Assembly: GCF_016918735.1 (NCBI RefSeq)
Contig: NZ_JAFFPR010000060.1
Coordinates: forward strand, 124,001 to 188,000
Direction of reading: 5' to 3'
DNA from: Leptospira abararensis
GTDB lineage: Bacteria > Spirochaetota > Leptospiria > Leptospirales > Leptospiraceae
Length of the DNA: 64,000 bases
Shown here: positions 1 through 7,792 of the stretch, one piece after another
Layout of the letters: each line of letters starts with the position of its first letter
Numbering within the stretch: the first letter of the stretch is position 1
The notes under the pieces: generated by a model
The model's database searches: none
The model's input: only the letters and a program-made list of their open reading frames with translations
Told to the model about the DNA's origin: nothing
Translations under genes and position numbers: made by a program

Positions 1-351
1 TTCAATGGAGATTAAATCAGGAGACCTAACAAATGCCATACGACCATCCCGTGGAGGACGATTGATAGTAACTCCCATCTTCTGAATCCGTTCACAAGTC
101 TCATAAATATTATCCACCTCGTAGGCGATGTGTCCAAAATTCCTTCCCGAAGTATAAGGATCCGATTGGCCCCAATTGTAAGTGAGTTCGATCTCGGGTG
201 CATCTGCCTCACCGGTAGATAAAAACACCAAAGTAAATTTGCCTTCGGGATGTTCATTCCTTCTAGTTATTTTGAGTCCAAGGACCTCCACAAAAAAATG
301 AAGGGTCTTATCCAAATCCAAAACTCGAATCATTGTGTGTAAATATTTCAT
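1..351 (-). CDS. gloA: Lactoylglutathione lyase (glyoxalase I), C-terminus cut by window edge
   Basis: Glyoxalase I isomerises the methylglyoxal-glutathione hemithioacetal to S-lactoylglutathione in the cytoplasm. The start codon is at 351 and the first 117 codons are open to base 1, where the gene leaves the window. The protein begins [20 protein letters not shown], the classic GloA opening. His5, Glu55 (in the ELTYNWG motif) and His74 (in FGHIAYEVD) line up with three of the four metal ligands of E. coli GloA. The fourth ligand, a Glu near residue 122, would lie outside the window. It belongs to the VOC fold. It sits alone, just upstream (in its own direction) of nothing visible, and next to a membrane hydroxylase gene on the same strand. 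Confidence 0.9.
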   Translation of the reverse strand, partial: MKYLHTMIRVLDLDKTLHFFVEVLGLKITRRNEHPEGKFTLVFLSTGEADAPEIELTYNWGQSDPYTSGRNFGHIAYEVDNIYETCERIQKMGVTINRPPRDGRMAFVRSPDLISIE

Positions 352-360
352 CTTTTCTTA

Positions 361-1545
361 CTATAAGAAAAAATAGACCAAAAGCACAAGCCAAGAAATA
401 TATTTGGGAATCTCAAATCGAAGCCAATCTCTATTTCCCTCGAGAAGTCTACCCAAAGAAACGAAGGAAAAAACTAAAAGAATAAATACAGAACCAATCT
501 CTCCCAAAGAAAACAAATGCATACGTTTCAAAAAATATAAAGTAAATATTGTAGGAACCAAAAAAGAAAATAGGAGAAAGAGCCGATACAACGAATCACC
601 AGCCTTACGCCTGTATTGTGGTGCCAGTGCTTTATAAGCGATTTCCCCTCTGTGATGACTCAACCAAACCTTAGGGTCTCTCACTCCACGATCCATAGGG
701 GACTGAAGGTCATCTGGCCTGACTGACGGATACGAGAAAAAGGAAATAAGGCCCTGCCATTTGTTTTTTGTATGGATTAAATCTGAAAACAAATCTCGAA
801 ATACATGTAATTCTGCACTCACTGGATCATAAGTCTGCAGTTGAGAAACAAGGCCATATCTAGGTTCTTTAGTTTCTTCACAAAAGGTTCCAAAAATTCG
901 ATCCCAAAAAATAAACACTCCGCCATAATTTCTATCGATGTACTCTGGATTCATAGCATGATGGACTCTATGATGTGATGGAGTGACAAAAACATACTCG
1001 AACAAAGCGGGAAGTTTTCCAATTGTCCGAGTATGAACCCAAAATTGGTAAGTGCGATTCAGTGCATCAATAATTAAATAGGATTCAACAGGGAATCCAA
1101 CAAGAGCCAAAGGTAAATAAAAAAGTCCAATGCCGATATTACGAACAAAGGACTGCCTGAGAGCCACTGATAAATTAAATTCTTCGCTGGAATGATGCAC
1201 TACATGAGAGGCCCACAAAACTTTGATTTCATGGCTAAAGCGGTGAGCCCAATAAAACAAAAAATCGAGTAGGACAAATAAAACAATCCAATGTAAAGGA
1301 GAACGGGGAGATAAAAAAACTTTGGAAAGAAACTCGACACCCCAAGAAATCTGGTATAACGCGTTATAAACAAAAACCAACGCGAGGAGAATGAGACCAT
1401 CAAATATGCGACTGAGAACCCCTAAACTCAAATCAGATAAAGAATCTTCGTAAAAATAATAATCCTGTTTTTTCAACCGAGTATAGAGAACCTCAGCCAA
1501 CATTAGCAAAATATAAATAGGAGCAATGGATTCAATGAGTCTCAT
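361..1545 (-). CDS. Sterol desaturase / fatty acid hydroxylase superfamily membrane protein (alkylglycerol monooxygenase-like)
   Basis: A 394-residue integral membrane di-iron oxygenase. Histidine boxes are visible as HRFSH (H101, H105), HVVHH (H114, H117, H118) and HHRVHH (H191-H196), followed by NYGG and an FWDRIFGTF segment typical of the superfamily. Several hydrophobic stretches flank these boxes, and a further hydrophobic C-terminal third (about residues 310-394) makes it longer than simple C5-sterol desaturases. That architecture is closer to alkylglycerol monooxygenase-like members. The substrate cannot be read from sequence; a lipid alkyl or acyl chain is the reasonable guess. An AAAGGA ribosome site lies six bases before the ATG at 1545. 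The start of gloA lies ten bases beyond its stop, so the two may be cotranscribed. Confidence 0.85.
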   Translation of the reverse strand: MRLIESIAPIYILLMLAEVLYTRLKKQDYYFYEDSLSDLSLGVLSRIFDGLILLALVFVYNALYQISWGVEFLSKVFLSPRSPLHWIVLFVLLDFLFYWAHRFSHEIKVLWASHVVHHSSEEFNLSVALRQSFVRNIGIGLFYLPLALVGFPVESYLIIDALNRTYQFWVHTRTIGKLPALFEYVFVTPSHHRVHHAMNPEYIDRNYGGVFIFWDRIFGTFCEETKEPRYGLVSQLQTYDPVSAELHVFRDLFSDLIHTKNKWQGLISFFSYPSVRPDDLQSPMDRGVRDPKVWLSHHRGEIAYKALAPQYRRKAGDSLYRLFLLFSFLVPTIFTLYFLKRMHLFSLGEIGSVFILLVFSFVSLGRLLEGNRDWLRFEIPKYISWLVLLVYFFL

Positions 1546-1687
1546 AGGGTATCCTTTAAGTCCTTACTATCTATACTAGTCCGGTTTGAAAAGCAACCTC
1601 GTTTCTAACGATCTACCTCTATTGAGATTCCAAAAGAAGACATTACAACGAGAGCGTTATTTAATAATATTATTTTTATCCTTAGAA

Positions 1688-2299
1688 TTATTTTAATTTA
1701 TTACTTAGATCAGTGTTCAATTCATTGAAAGCGTTGGTAAGTCCTTGGTTCCAACCAAGAACCAATGCTTCTGGATCCTTTTTCTCAATGGCCTGAATTT
1801 GTTTGTATGTTTTTCTAAACACAGGAGTAGAGATAGAATCTTTATCTTCATACACAACCACTTCAAATTCGATGACTGCTTTTGGTTCTTTTGTTCGAAA
1901 GTCTCCATACATTTGAGAAAGATTCAGCTCAATGAAATGGGTAATATTTACCCTTGTATGCATACTAGCATCCCATTCAAAGTTACCCGATTTTAAAAGG
2001 GAACGGACGAATTCTTCTTTAAAGTTGTGAGCGGGAGGAATAAAAAAACTATTATAAAAATCCGATTCATAAACCGCATTTTCTTTACGATAAACAAACT
2101 CTTTTCCTTCAAACCTTTGGGAAACAAAAACCTTACGCACAATGAAAGTTTTTTGTTTTGGTACTGAAAACAATTGTTTGGTCTCACCAGTTTCAATTAA
2201 GAAGAACCTTTTTTCTGGGAAGGTTTTACTCACACCCAAACATTGATTCAAAAGGAAAAGTAATCCCAAAAGGAATATAGAACGAATAAAAGATTTCAT
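1688..2299 (-). CDS. ABC-type transport auxiliary lipoprotein of the Mla/Mce operon
   Basis: A predicted outer-membrane or periplasmic lipoprotein of about 203 residues. After a basic start (MKSFIRS) comes a hydrophobic run ending LLFLLNQC, a plausible spirochaete lipobox with Cys as the lipidated residue. The body resembles the ABC_trans_aux (PF03886) family that accompanies Mce-type lipid transporters (strand-rich, opening FFLIETGETKQLF). The ATG at 2299 is preferred over an in-frame TTG at 2314, because a GGA lies upstream at suitable spacing and the ATG avoids overlapping the preceding gene. It is the last gene of a four-gene run: mlaE-like, mlaF-like, mlaD-like, lipoprotein. Its likely job is to help pass phospholipid between the Mce protein and the outer membrane. 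Confidence 0.75.
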   Translation of the reverse strand: MKSFIRSIFLLGLLFLLNQCLGVSKTFPEKRFFLIETGETKQLFSVPKQKTFIVRKVFVSQRFEGKEFVYRKENAVYESDFYNSFFIPPAHNFKEEFVRSLLKSGNFEWDASMHTRVNITHFIELNLSQMYGDFRTKEPKAVIEFEVVVYEDKDSISTPVFRKTYKQIQAIEKKDPEALVLGWNQGLTNAFNELNTDLSNKLK

Positions 2300-2304
2300 T
2301 ATTT

Positions 2305-3252
2305 TTATTTCCAAAGTTTAGACTTGTTTGGTGCTTCTCCAAAGAGAAACTGAGAAGGATATTTTTTTGCATTTGCAGTAACCTCTTTTAAATCTTCAGA
2401 AGCGATTCGCAAATTTTCAATCGATGTAGAAATATCGCCTTGGTTGGAAGCAAGTAGCGTATCCAATCGTTTTAAAGTGGTTTGGAGTTGGGTGACAGAT
2501 GCATCCAGTTTTTTTGGTAACCCTTGTGTCTCGGGGCTTGCAATGAGGGCTTTTACTTCTGCATTGGTTTTTCTTAAGTCAACGAGTAGTCCCGTTGATT
2601 CGCGAGCCAAGTCTCCGAGTTTGGCTTCCTGGATGGTTTGATTCAAATTTCGAATAAGTTCCCCTACCCCCAAAAGAATTTTATCCACATCTGCCTTTTC
2701 TACTTTATCAAAAAACTTATCAACAGAAGCAGTAAAACGAGAGATGGTACTCGGTGCCGAAGGAATATAAACTGTTTTTGGCTCCCATTCAATGGATAAT
2801 GGTGGATTTTTTTCAGGATTTAGATAATCCACTTCTAGATAGGCTGTTCCAGTTAATCCTTGTGAGGCGAGTCTAACCCGAAGCCCACTCTGAATCATCC
2901 TTTTCACTGTTTTCTTTAAATCATCGCCATAAACTCCTTTCACAAAGTCAGGGACAGACATTTTAATCAAAACATACCTTCCATAACGAAGTTCCGTATC
3001 CTCAGTGAGTTTGTCCGAATATTCATTTTGAACAAAAGTAATCTCTTGGACCGTACCTACCTTAACACCGCGGTGTTTGACTGGGGAACCAATATCCAAA
3101 CCTTGCACCGATTCGTCGAAATACGTTTCTAAACTAACAGATCTTTGGAAGATATTGCCCGCAGTAAAAACGATCAAAAACAAAATAAGTGTAAAAAAAC
3201 TAACAAGGACGAAGACCCCAACTTTAAAATAGATTTTACTTGATTGGTTCAT
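2305..3252 (-). CDS. mlaD: MlaD/Mce-family lipid-binding protein
   Basis: A 315-residue periplasmic substrate-binding subunit of a retrograde or anterograde phospholipid ABC transporter. One N-terminal membrane anchor (about residues 8-32) is followed by the Mce domain, seen in the conserved GLDIGSPVKHRGVKVGTV stretch. A helical tail of about 120 residues with heptad-like character (residues 180-300) is expected to form the channel or hexamer stalk. The start overlaps the stop of the ATPase gene by four bases (ATGA), with an AGGAG site upstream, so the two are translationally coupled. The order permease-ATPase-Mce-lipoprotein is that of known Mla/Mce systems. Confidence 0.9.
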   Translation of the reverse strand: MNQSSKIYFKVGVFVLVSFFTLILFLIVFTAGNIFQRSVSLETYFDESVQGLDIGSPVKHRGVKVGTVQEITFVQNEYSDKLTEDTELRYGRYVLIKMSVPDFVKGVYGDDLKKTVKRMIQSGLRVRLASQGLTGTAYLEVDYLNPEKNPPLSIEWEPKTVYIPSAPSTISRFTASVDKFFDKVEKADVDKILLGVGELIRNLNQTIQEAKLGDLARESTGLLVDLRKTNAEVKALIASPETQGLPKKLDASVTQLQTTLKRLDTLLASNQGDISTSIENLRIASEDLKEVTANAKKYPSQFLFGEAPNKSKLWK

Positions 3253-4016
3253 AACGGGGAACTCTCCTGTGGAATACGATTAAAGAATTGTTTTACAAAT
3301 GGATCTTTCGATTTTTCTTTGAGATCTTTTGGTTTGCCTTCGGCAATAATCCCTTTTTTAGATTTATCTAATACAATCACACGATCTGCCATAGTAAATA
3401 CGGAAGGTAATTCATGCGTAACAATTACAAAAGTTACACCCAGAGTTCTCGACAAACGAATGATTAGATAATCTAACTCAACACTAGTAATGGGATCAAG
3501 GCCAGCACTAGGTTCATCTAAAAATAAAATTTCAGGATCCATCGCCATCGCTCGGGCAATGGCGGCACGTTTTTTCATACCACCAGAAAGTTCAGCAGGA
3601 TAAAGATGAGCAAAAGGGAAAAGGCCAACCATTTTCAATTTGGTAAGCGCCATTTCATTCATGATGGCAAGTGGTAATTTAGTAAACTCTTCCAAAGGCA
3701 ATCGGATGTTTTCGAGTAATGTCATAGAACCAAATAATGCACTCTGTTGGTACATCACACCGATTCGGTTCCAAATCTCTATCTTTTTCTTTCCTTCGGC
3801 TAAAACCATATCATCTTCATCAATCCATATACGGCCGCTAAACGGTGAGGTTAATCCTATCATATTTTTTAGAACGGTAGACTTCCCACAACCAGAGCCT
3901 CCCAGGATTCCGAAAATCTCTCCTCTGTTCACCTCAAAAGAGATATCTTCCATAATCACGGTCTGGCCATATCCAGTGGTTAGATGTTCTACTCGAATGA
4001 TCGGTTTTTCTTTCAT
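3249..4016 (-). CDS. mlaF: Mla-type ABC transporter ATP-binding protein
   Basis: A 255-residue ABC ATPase driving lipid movement through the MlaE permease. Walker A is GGSGCGKS (near residue 38), the Q-loop region is GVMYQQSALFGSM, the signature is LSGGMKKRAAIARA, and Walker B is ILFLDEPSAGLDP. The MYQQSALF(G/D)S Q-loop and GGMKKR signature are characteristic of the MlaF/Ttg2A branch. Start and stop overlap both neighbours by four bases, marking a tightly coupled operon. No unusual residues were noticed. Confidence 0.93.
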   Translation of the reverse strand: MKEKPIIRVEHLTTGYGQTVIMEDISFEVNRGEIFGILGGSGCGKSTVLKNMIGLTSPFSGRIWIDEDDMVLAEGKKKIEIWNRIGVMYQQSALFGSMTLLENIRLPLEEFTKLPLAIMNEMALTKLKMVGLFPFAHLYPAELSGGMKKRAAIARAMAMDPEILFLDEPSAGLDPITSVELDYLIIRLSRTLGVTFVIVTHELPSVFTMADRVIVLDKSKKGIIAEGKPKDLKEKSKDPFVKQFFNRIPQESSPL

Positions 4017-5137
4017 ATGCGTAGGTAAAAGTATAGGACGGAAAAAATTCCATCTAAGATGGAAACAAGAATGATAGAACCAACAACTGCAGAAGTGGTA
4101 GATTCCCCAACAGCACCTGCTCCAGATGCTGTTTTTAGTCCACGGTAACAGCCAATGGAGGCAATGATCATTCCAAAAAAATATGATTTCAAAAGACCAC
4201 CAAGAATATCGGAGAGGCCTACAGCAAGGTTTACTTGATTGATAAAAGTAACAAGTGGAAACCCGAAACTAATTAATACAACTGCCCCACCAATCAAACC
4301 AAACAGATTAAACACAATTGTAAGAAGTGGAGTCATAATCAGTGAAGCCACCAAACGAGGAATAATGAGAAATTGAACGGGAGGAAGTCCCATTGTGGTC
4401 AATGCATCAATTTCTTCGGAAACTTTCATGGTTCCAAGTTCGGCCGCAAAGGCAGAACCAGACCTTCCCGACAAAATAAAAGCAGTCATCAGAGGACCAA
4501 GCTCACGAAACAAAGATAAACCCACAAGGTTTGCGACAAAGATTTCTGCACCAAACCTTCGCATAGGAATTGCCGATTGAAAAGACATGATAAGGCCGAG
4601 TAAAAATCCTATCATTGCAATGATGGGAAATGCATTCACACCCATTGATTCCGCAACACGGAAGGTGTCCTTCCAACGGATTTTGGAAGGATGTAAAAAA
4701 GAACGCCAAAAGGATACAGTAAGTTCCCCTGTGAAGGTAATTAAGTATTTAAACTCTAACAACGAATCAATGGTAATTTTTCCGATTTTTTCTGATCTTC
4801 GAAGAGAGTATGCGAGCGTTTCTTTATTTTTTTTACTATCATCTTCAGAAATGCTGAGACGGTATTTGAAAGTCTCACCTAATCCGTACAAAGCGAATTG
4901 GATTCGCCTGGTTTCACATTCCAAACGAATTAACTTTAAAAAAGAAATTCCAGAGGTATCTGATTCTTGTAAATTCCCAGCATGAACCGCAACGTTACGC
5001 GGTGGATTTTTTTTCAGAATTTCAAAAAATGCAGTCCAATCTTTGCCTGTTTCTGAGGCAGTGAGGATCGCTGGGAGGTGGATCTCTAAGGTGCTACCTT
5101 CCCACAAAAAGGAGGATTGTCGTTGAATGGTATCCAC
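4013..5137 (-). CDS. mlaE: MlaE-family lipid ABC permease with N-terminal STAS-like domain
   Basis: A 374-residue inner-membrane permease, first gene of the Mla/Mce operon. Residues about 1-100 form a soluble STAS-like domain (ending near ALYGLGETFKYRL). The MlaE permease domain follows from about residue 120, with conserved signatures GFLLGLIMSFQSA, FRELGPLMTAFILSGRSG and EIDALTTMGLPP. E. coli MlaE lacks the STAS part, which there is the separate protein MlaB; here the two functions look fused. The start codon is GTG at 5137. It is divergent from the AraC-type regulator at 5225, with 87 bases between them holding both promoters. Confidence 0.9.
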   Translation of the reverse strand: MDTIQRQSSFLWEGSTLEIHLPAILTASETGKDWTAFFEILKKNPPRNVAVHAGNLQESDTSGISFLKLIRLECETRRIQFALYGLGETFKYRLSISEDDSKKNKETLAYSLRRSEKIGKITIDSLLEFKYLITFTGELTVSFWRSFLHPSKIRWKDTFRVAESMGVNAFPIIAMIGFLLGLIMSFQSAIPMRRFGAEIFVANLVGLSLFRELGPLMTAFILSGRSGSAFAAELGTMKVSEEIDALTTMGLPPVQFLIIPRLVASLIMTPLLTIVFNLFGLIGGAVVLISFGFPLVTFINQVNLAVGLSDILGGLLKSYFFGMIIASIGCYRGLKTASGAGAVGESTTSAVVGSIILVSILDGIFSVLYFYLRI

Positions 5138-5224
5138 GTTTCATACGTAATTCTAATTCAGAACGAACCCGAGGCAAGTGATTTTATTTTACAATCCAAT
5201 CGAATGATTAAAAGATGAACCATA

Positions 5225-6313
5225 GTGTGGAATCTAACAAGTTATTTGATTGTTTTTTCAGCTGGACTCTCTCTCCTCTTTGCTTGGGGAGAATTCCTGA
5301 GAAAGAACAGTTCCGGACAAACTCTGGTGCAAGGTTTGTTATTTCTCTTTGCTGCCATGTTTCAGGCACATACCTATTTTACATCTACAGGCCTTTACCA
5401 ATTTTTTCCGCATTTTTATCTCGTCCATTTGCCCTTTACCGCCTGTATTGGAGTACTGCTTAGGCGTTACTTTTCTGAGCTCTGGGATGAAAGCCCCAAT
5501 AGAAACCAGTTTTCATACTGGGAGTTAGTTCCAGCAGGGATTGTTACACTCCTACTCATTCCATTTTATATATCGTCAGCAGAAGAAAAAATTTCCCTTC
5601 ACACACGTTATTTGAAAGAAGGTGTTCCTCTGATCTTTCAAATCACAATTCTCATTGCGGTTTCACCCATATTTTATGCTGCTTTTTACGTCTTCACTAA
5701 CATGGTTAAATACATTCGCCTGGAAAGATTCAGAAAGTCAGCTCACCTTCGTTTGGTGGGCATTGTTGTAGGGATTGGTGCCTTTTCTAGTTTGATTGGA
5801 ATTTATACTTTATTTTTCCACCAAAGGCATGGGTTGGAGATTGTCTCAACCTTCATCGCTTTTTTGCTGATTGGTGTTTATCTTTTGCGGCAAAAAAGTC
5901 CAGAATTATGGGGTGAAGTACAAAGAATCGTCATCGAAGAAAAGAAATATCAAACTTCGCAGTTGGGTAACTTCAACTTAGAGGATCTTCAGAACCAACT
6001 GAAACAACTTATGGAAGAGGAAAGAATTTACCGAGATGAAAGTATCAATTTAGAAAAGTTGGCCGTAGAGATGAATCTTTCGGAACACCAACTCTCTGAA
6101 TATTTGAACCTCCACCAAAAAAAAAGTTTCTTTCATTTAGTGAATCACTACCGCATCAAAGAAGCCAAAGAACTATTTTCGATGCATCCAGAAAGAAACA
6201 TCCTTACCATTGCTTATGATGTTGGTTTTCCTTCCAAATCCACATTTTATGACGCCTTCAAACGAGAGGTGGGTACAAGTCCTAGTGAATTTAGAAAGTC
6301 TCTGAAATTATGA
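5225..6313 (+). CDS. Membrane-anchored AraC-family transcriptional regulator
   Basis: A 362-residue protein with about seven hydrophobic helices in residues 1-220, a short linker, and a C-terminal AraC/XylS DNA-binding domain of about 100 residues (two helix-turn-helix units; the second carries AYDVGFPSKSTFYDAFKREV). This 7TM-plus-AraC architecture is frequent in Leptospira and suggests sensing of a membrane or lipophilic signal. The start is GTG at 5225 (MWNLTSYL). An overlapping ATG at 5215 is in another frame. The gene lies between the Mla operon (divergent) and a sterol-desaturase-type gene (downstream, same strand). Direct repeats GATCCGG at 6312 and 6358, between this gene and the next, could be its binding sites; this is inference. 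Confidence 0.85.
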   Translation: MWNLTSYLIVFSAGLSLLFAWGEFLRKNSSGQTLVQGLLFLFAAMFQAHTYFTSTGLYQFFPHFYLVHLPFTACIGVLLRRYFSELWDESPNRNQFSYWELVPAGIVTLLLIPFYISSAEEKISLHTRYLKEGVPLIFQITILIAVSPIFYAAFYVFTNMVKYIRLERFRKSAHLRLVGIVVGIGAFSSLIGIYTLFFHQRHGLEIVSTFIAFLLIGVYLLRQKSPELWGEVQRIVIEEKKYQTSQLGNFNLEDLQNQLKQLMEEERIYRDESINLEKLAVEMNLSEHQLSEYLNLHQKKSFFHLVNHYRIKEAKELFSMHPERNILTIAYDVGFPSKSTFYDAFKREVGTSPSEFRKSLKL

Positions 6314-6364
6314 TCCGGATGGACCCGTTCGGAATCTTTTTTTATTCCGGCTTTACCGATCCGG
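6312..6364. promoter_or_regulatory. Direct and inverted repeats upstream of the 6430 hydroxylase gene
   Basis: GATCCGG occurs twice as a direct repeat (6312-6318 and 6358-6364). Between the copies is an inverted repeat, CGGAAT (6330-6335) and ATTCCG (6344-6349), with a T-rich loop. Direct repeats are the usual shape of AraC-family sites, and an AraC-type gene ends here. The T-run could alternatively belong to a weak terminator. Function is unproven. Confidence 0.3.
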
Positions 6365-6429
6365 TCGATTTGGGTTTTATTTTTTGTTAGAATGGGATCA
6401 TCTTCAAGGGTTTTGTTTAGGAGAGTTGT

Positions 6430-7290
6430 ATGTTTGGTGGACCGGTTCAGTGTGAATTAGTAATTGATTGTATTACCAAAATTGGTTTTGCACAAGGAAT
6501 TTTGAATTTCCTACGTTATTATCCAATTGCGGGGTTAGCTTTTCTTTTATTCTATGTTTGGCGAAAGGATTTTTTCGAAACCTATCGCATCCAAAAAGTT
6601 TACCCTAAAGCTGAAAAAGTTTGGAAGGAATTTCGCCAATCGGCAGTCACACTCATTGTCTTTACATTAGTTGCTGTTACTAACATCACTTTGATGAAAG
6701 CAAAAATAGTTCCGAGTGCTGTTTATTTCGGACCTGTTTCGGGATGGTCTGGGGCCGGATACATTTTGTTAAGCTTCGCCCTGATTACCGTTTGGCACGA
6801 AACTTGGTTCTATTGGATGCATAGATTTGCTCACTTAAAAAAAGTTTACCCGCATGTGCATTCCGAACACCACCAATCAGTAAACCCCTCTCCCCTTGCT
6901 GCCTATAGGTTCCAAGCAACGGAAGCATTTTTAGAAGCCATCTACATTGTTCCCTTTGTGATGTTTGTTCCGATTCATTTCTATGTTTTAATCTTCCATA
7001 CATTCTATGCGATGGTTTTGAATATATGGTGGCATTTGGGGTACGAATTTTTTCCTAAAGGTTGGGCATCACACTCTATCACCAAATGGATCAACAGCTC
7101 CACACACCACAATCTCCACCACCAAAAATTTCAAGGGAACTACTCACTTTATTTCAATGTTTGGGATCGTTTGATGGGAACTAATTTCCCAAATTATGAA
7201 TCTTACTTTGAACAAGTGACTGCAGAAAGAGATAGAAAACGAAAAGAGAAAGTGGCAAGTGCCAACGTCGATCGCGAAGTTTTGGTTTAG
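6430..7290 (+). CDS. Sterol desaturase / fatty acid hydroxylase family protein
   Basis: A 286-residue membrane di-iron oxygenase of the C5-sterol desaturase / fatty acid hydroxylase superfamily. Histidine boxes: HETWFYWMHRFAH (near residue 120), HVHSEHH about 12 residues later, and HHNLHH near residue 226, followed by YSLYFNVWDRLMGT. About four membrane segments lie before and between the boxes. It has the normal length for the family, unlike the longer relative at 361-1545. A GGAGAG site precedes the ATG at 6430. The gene follows the membrane AraC-type regulator, which may control it. Substrate is unknown; membrane lipid or sterol/hopanoid-like chains are the plausible class. Confidence 0.87.
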   Translation: MFGGPVQCELVIDCITKIGFAQGILNFLRYYPIAGLAFLLFYVWRKDFFETYRIQKVYPKAEKVWKEFRQSAVTLIVFTLVAVTNITLMKAKIVPSAVYFGPVSGWSGAGYILLSFALITVWHETWFYWMHRFAHLKKVYPHVHSEHHQSVNPSPLAAYRFQATEAFLEAIYIVPFVMFVPIHFYVLIFHTFYAMVLNIWWHLGYEFFPKGWASHSITKWINSSTHHNLHHQKFQGNYSLYFNVWDRLMGTNFPNYESYFEQVTAERDRKRKEKVASANVDREVLV

Positions 7291-7307
7291 TAAAAGTTTC
7301 TGAATGA

Positions 7308-7350
7308 GTTAGCAAACTTCGACCACTCACCCGTAGCGAAATTTGCTAAC
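7308..7350. repeat. Long imperfect inverted repeat upstream of the yciI-sigma pair
   Basis: GTTAGCAAA (7308-7316) pairs with TTTGCTAAC (7342-7350). TTCG (7318-7321) pairs with CGAA (7337-7340), with a single C/A mismatch between the two stems and a 15-base loop. An A-tract follows on the + strand, so this is not a normal terminator for the hydroxylase gene. It may be an operator or RNA hairpin ahead of the DGPF/sigma operon. Confidence 0.5.
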
Positions 7351-7435
7351 AAAAAAAACCGGATTATCTAAACAATTATTATCTTCTTTGTCCCCATTTG
7401 CTCAGGTGAAACGTTACTTTCATACGAGGAAAAAA

Positions 7436-7792
7436 ATGAAAGAATTCACTTTAATTTTTAGAAATAGTAATCATGAAGGCGAAAGACCTTCCCCAGACCA
7501 AATGCAAAAAGTTATGCAAGAATGGATGTCTTGGATGGCAAACATATCCGCCAAGGACCAGTTAGCGGATAAAGGAAACCGATTGGCTGTGACAGATTCA
7601 AAAACTGTTCACCCTGGAAATTTAGTCACGGATGGACCTTATACAGAGATCAAAGAATTTATCAATGGTTACATTGTTGTCAAAACTGAAACTCTTGCTG
7701 GTGCAGTTGAAATTGCCAAAGATTGCCCCATTTTGAAAATAGGAGGGAACGTCGAAGTTAGAAAGGTCGTTACTCCTGATGACAATAGCTGA
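7436..7792 (+). CDS. YCII/DGPF-domain protein partnered with ECF sigma factor
   Basis: A small YCII-related (PF03795) protein of 118 residues. The ATG at 7436 is chosen because GAGGA lies at 7426-7430. An in-frame start at 7343 would add 31 residues running through the inverted repeat and without a ribosome site. The family motif appears as TDGPYTEIKEFINGY (DGPY in place of DGPF). DGPF proteins are the standing genomic partners of ECF42 sigma factors, and their exact role is unsettled. Here the stop overlaps the sigma factor start by 14 bases, so the two proteins are almost certainly made together. Confidence 0.85.
   Translation: MKEFTLIFRNSNHEGERPSPDQMQKVMQEWMSWMANISAKDQLADKGNRLAVTDSKTVHPGNLVTDGPYTEIKEFINGYIVVKTETLAGAVEIAKDCPILKIGGNVEVRKVVTPDDNS

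Noticed and set aside
12..257. 81-residue minus-strand open frame at the window start
   Set aside because: It is in a shifted frame inside the glyoxalase I gene, whose correct frame is open from 351 to base 1 with conserved metal ligands.
4587..4985. 132-residue + strand open frame opposite the MlaE permease
   Set aside because: Shadow of a strongly conserved gene on the other strand; no recognisable domain or ribosome site.
7308..7350. Terminator for the hydroxylase gene
   Set aside because: The stem is followed by A residues on the + strand, so it lacks the U-tract of an intrinsic terminator; kept only as an inverted repeat.
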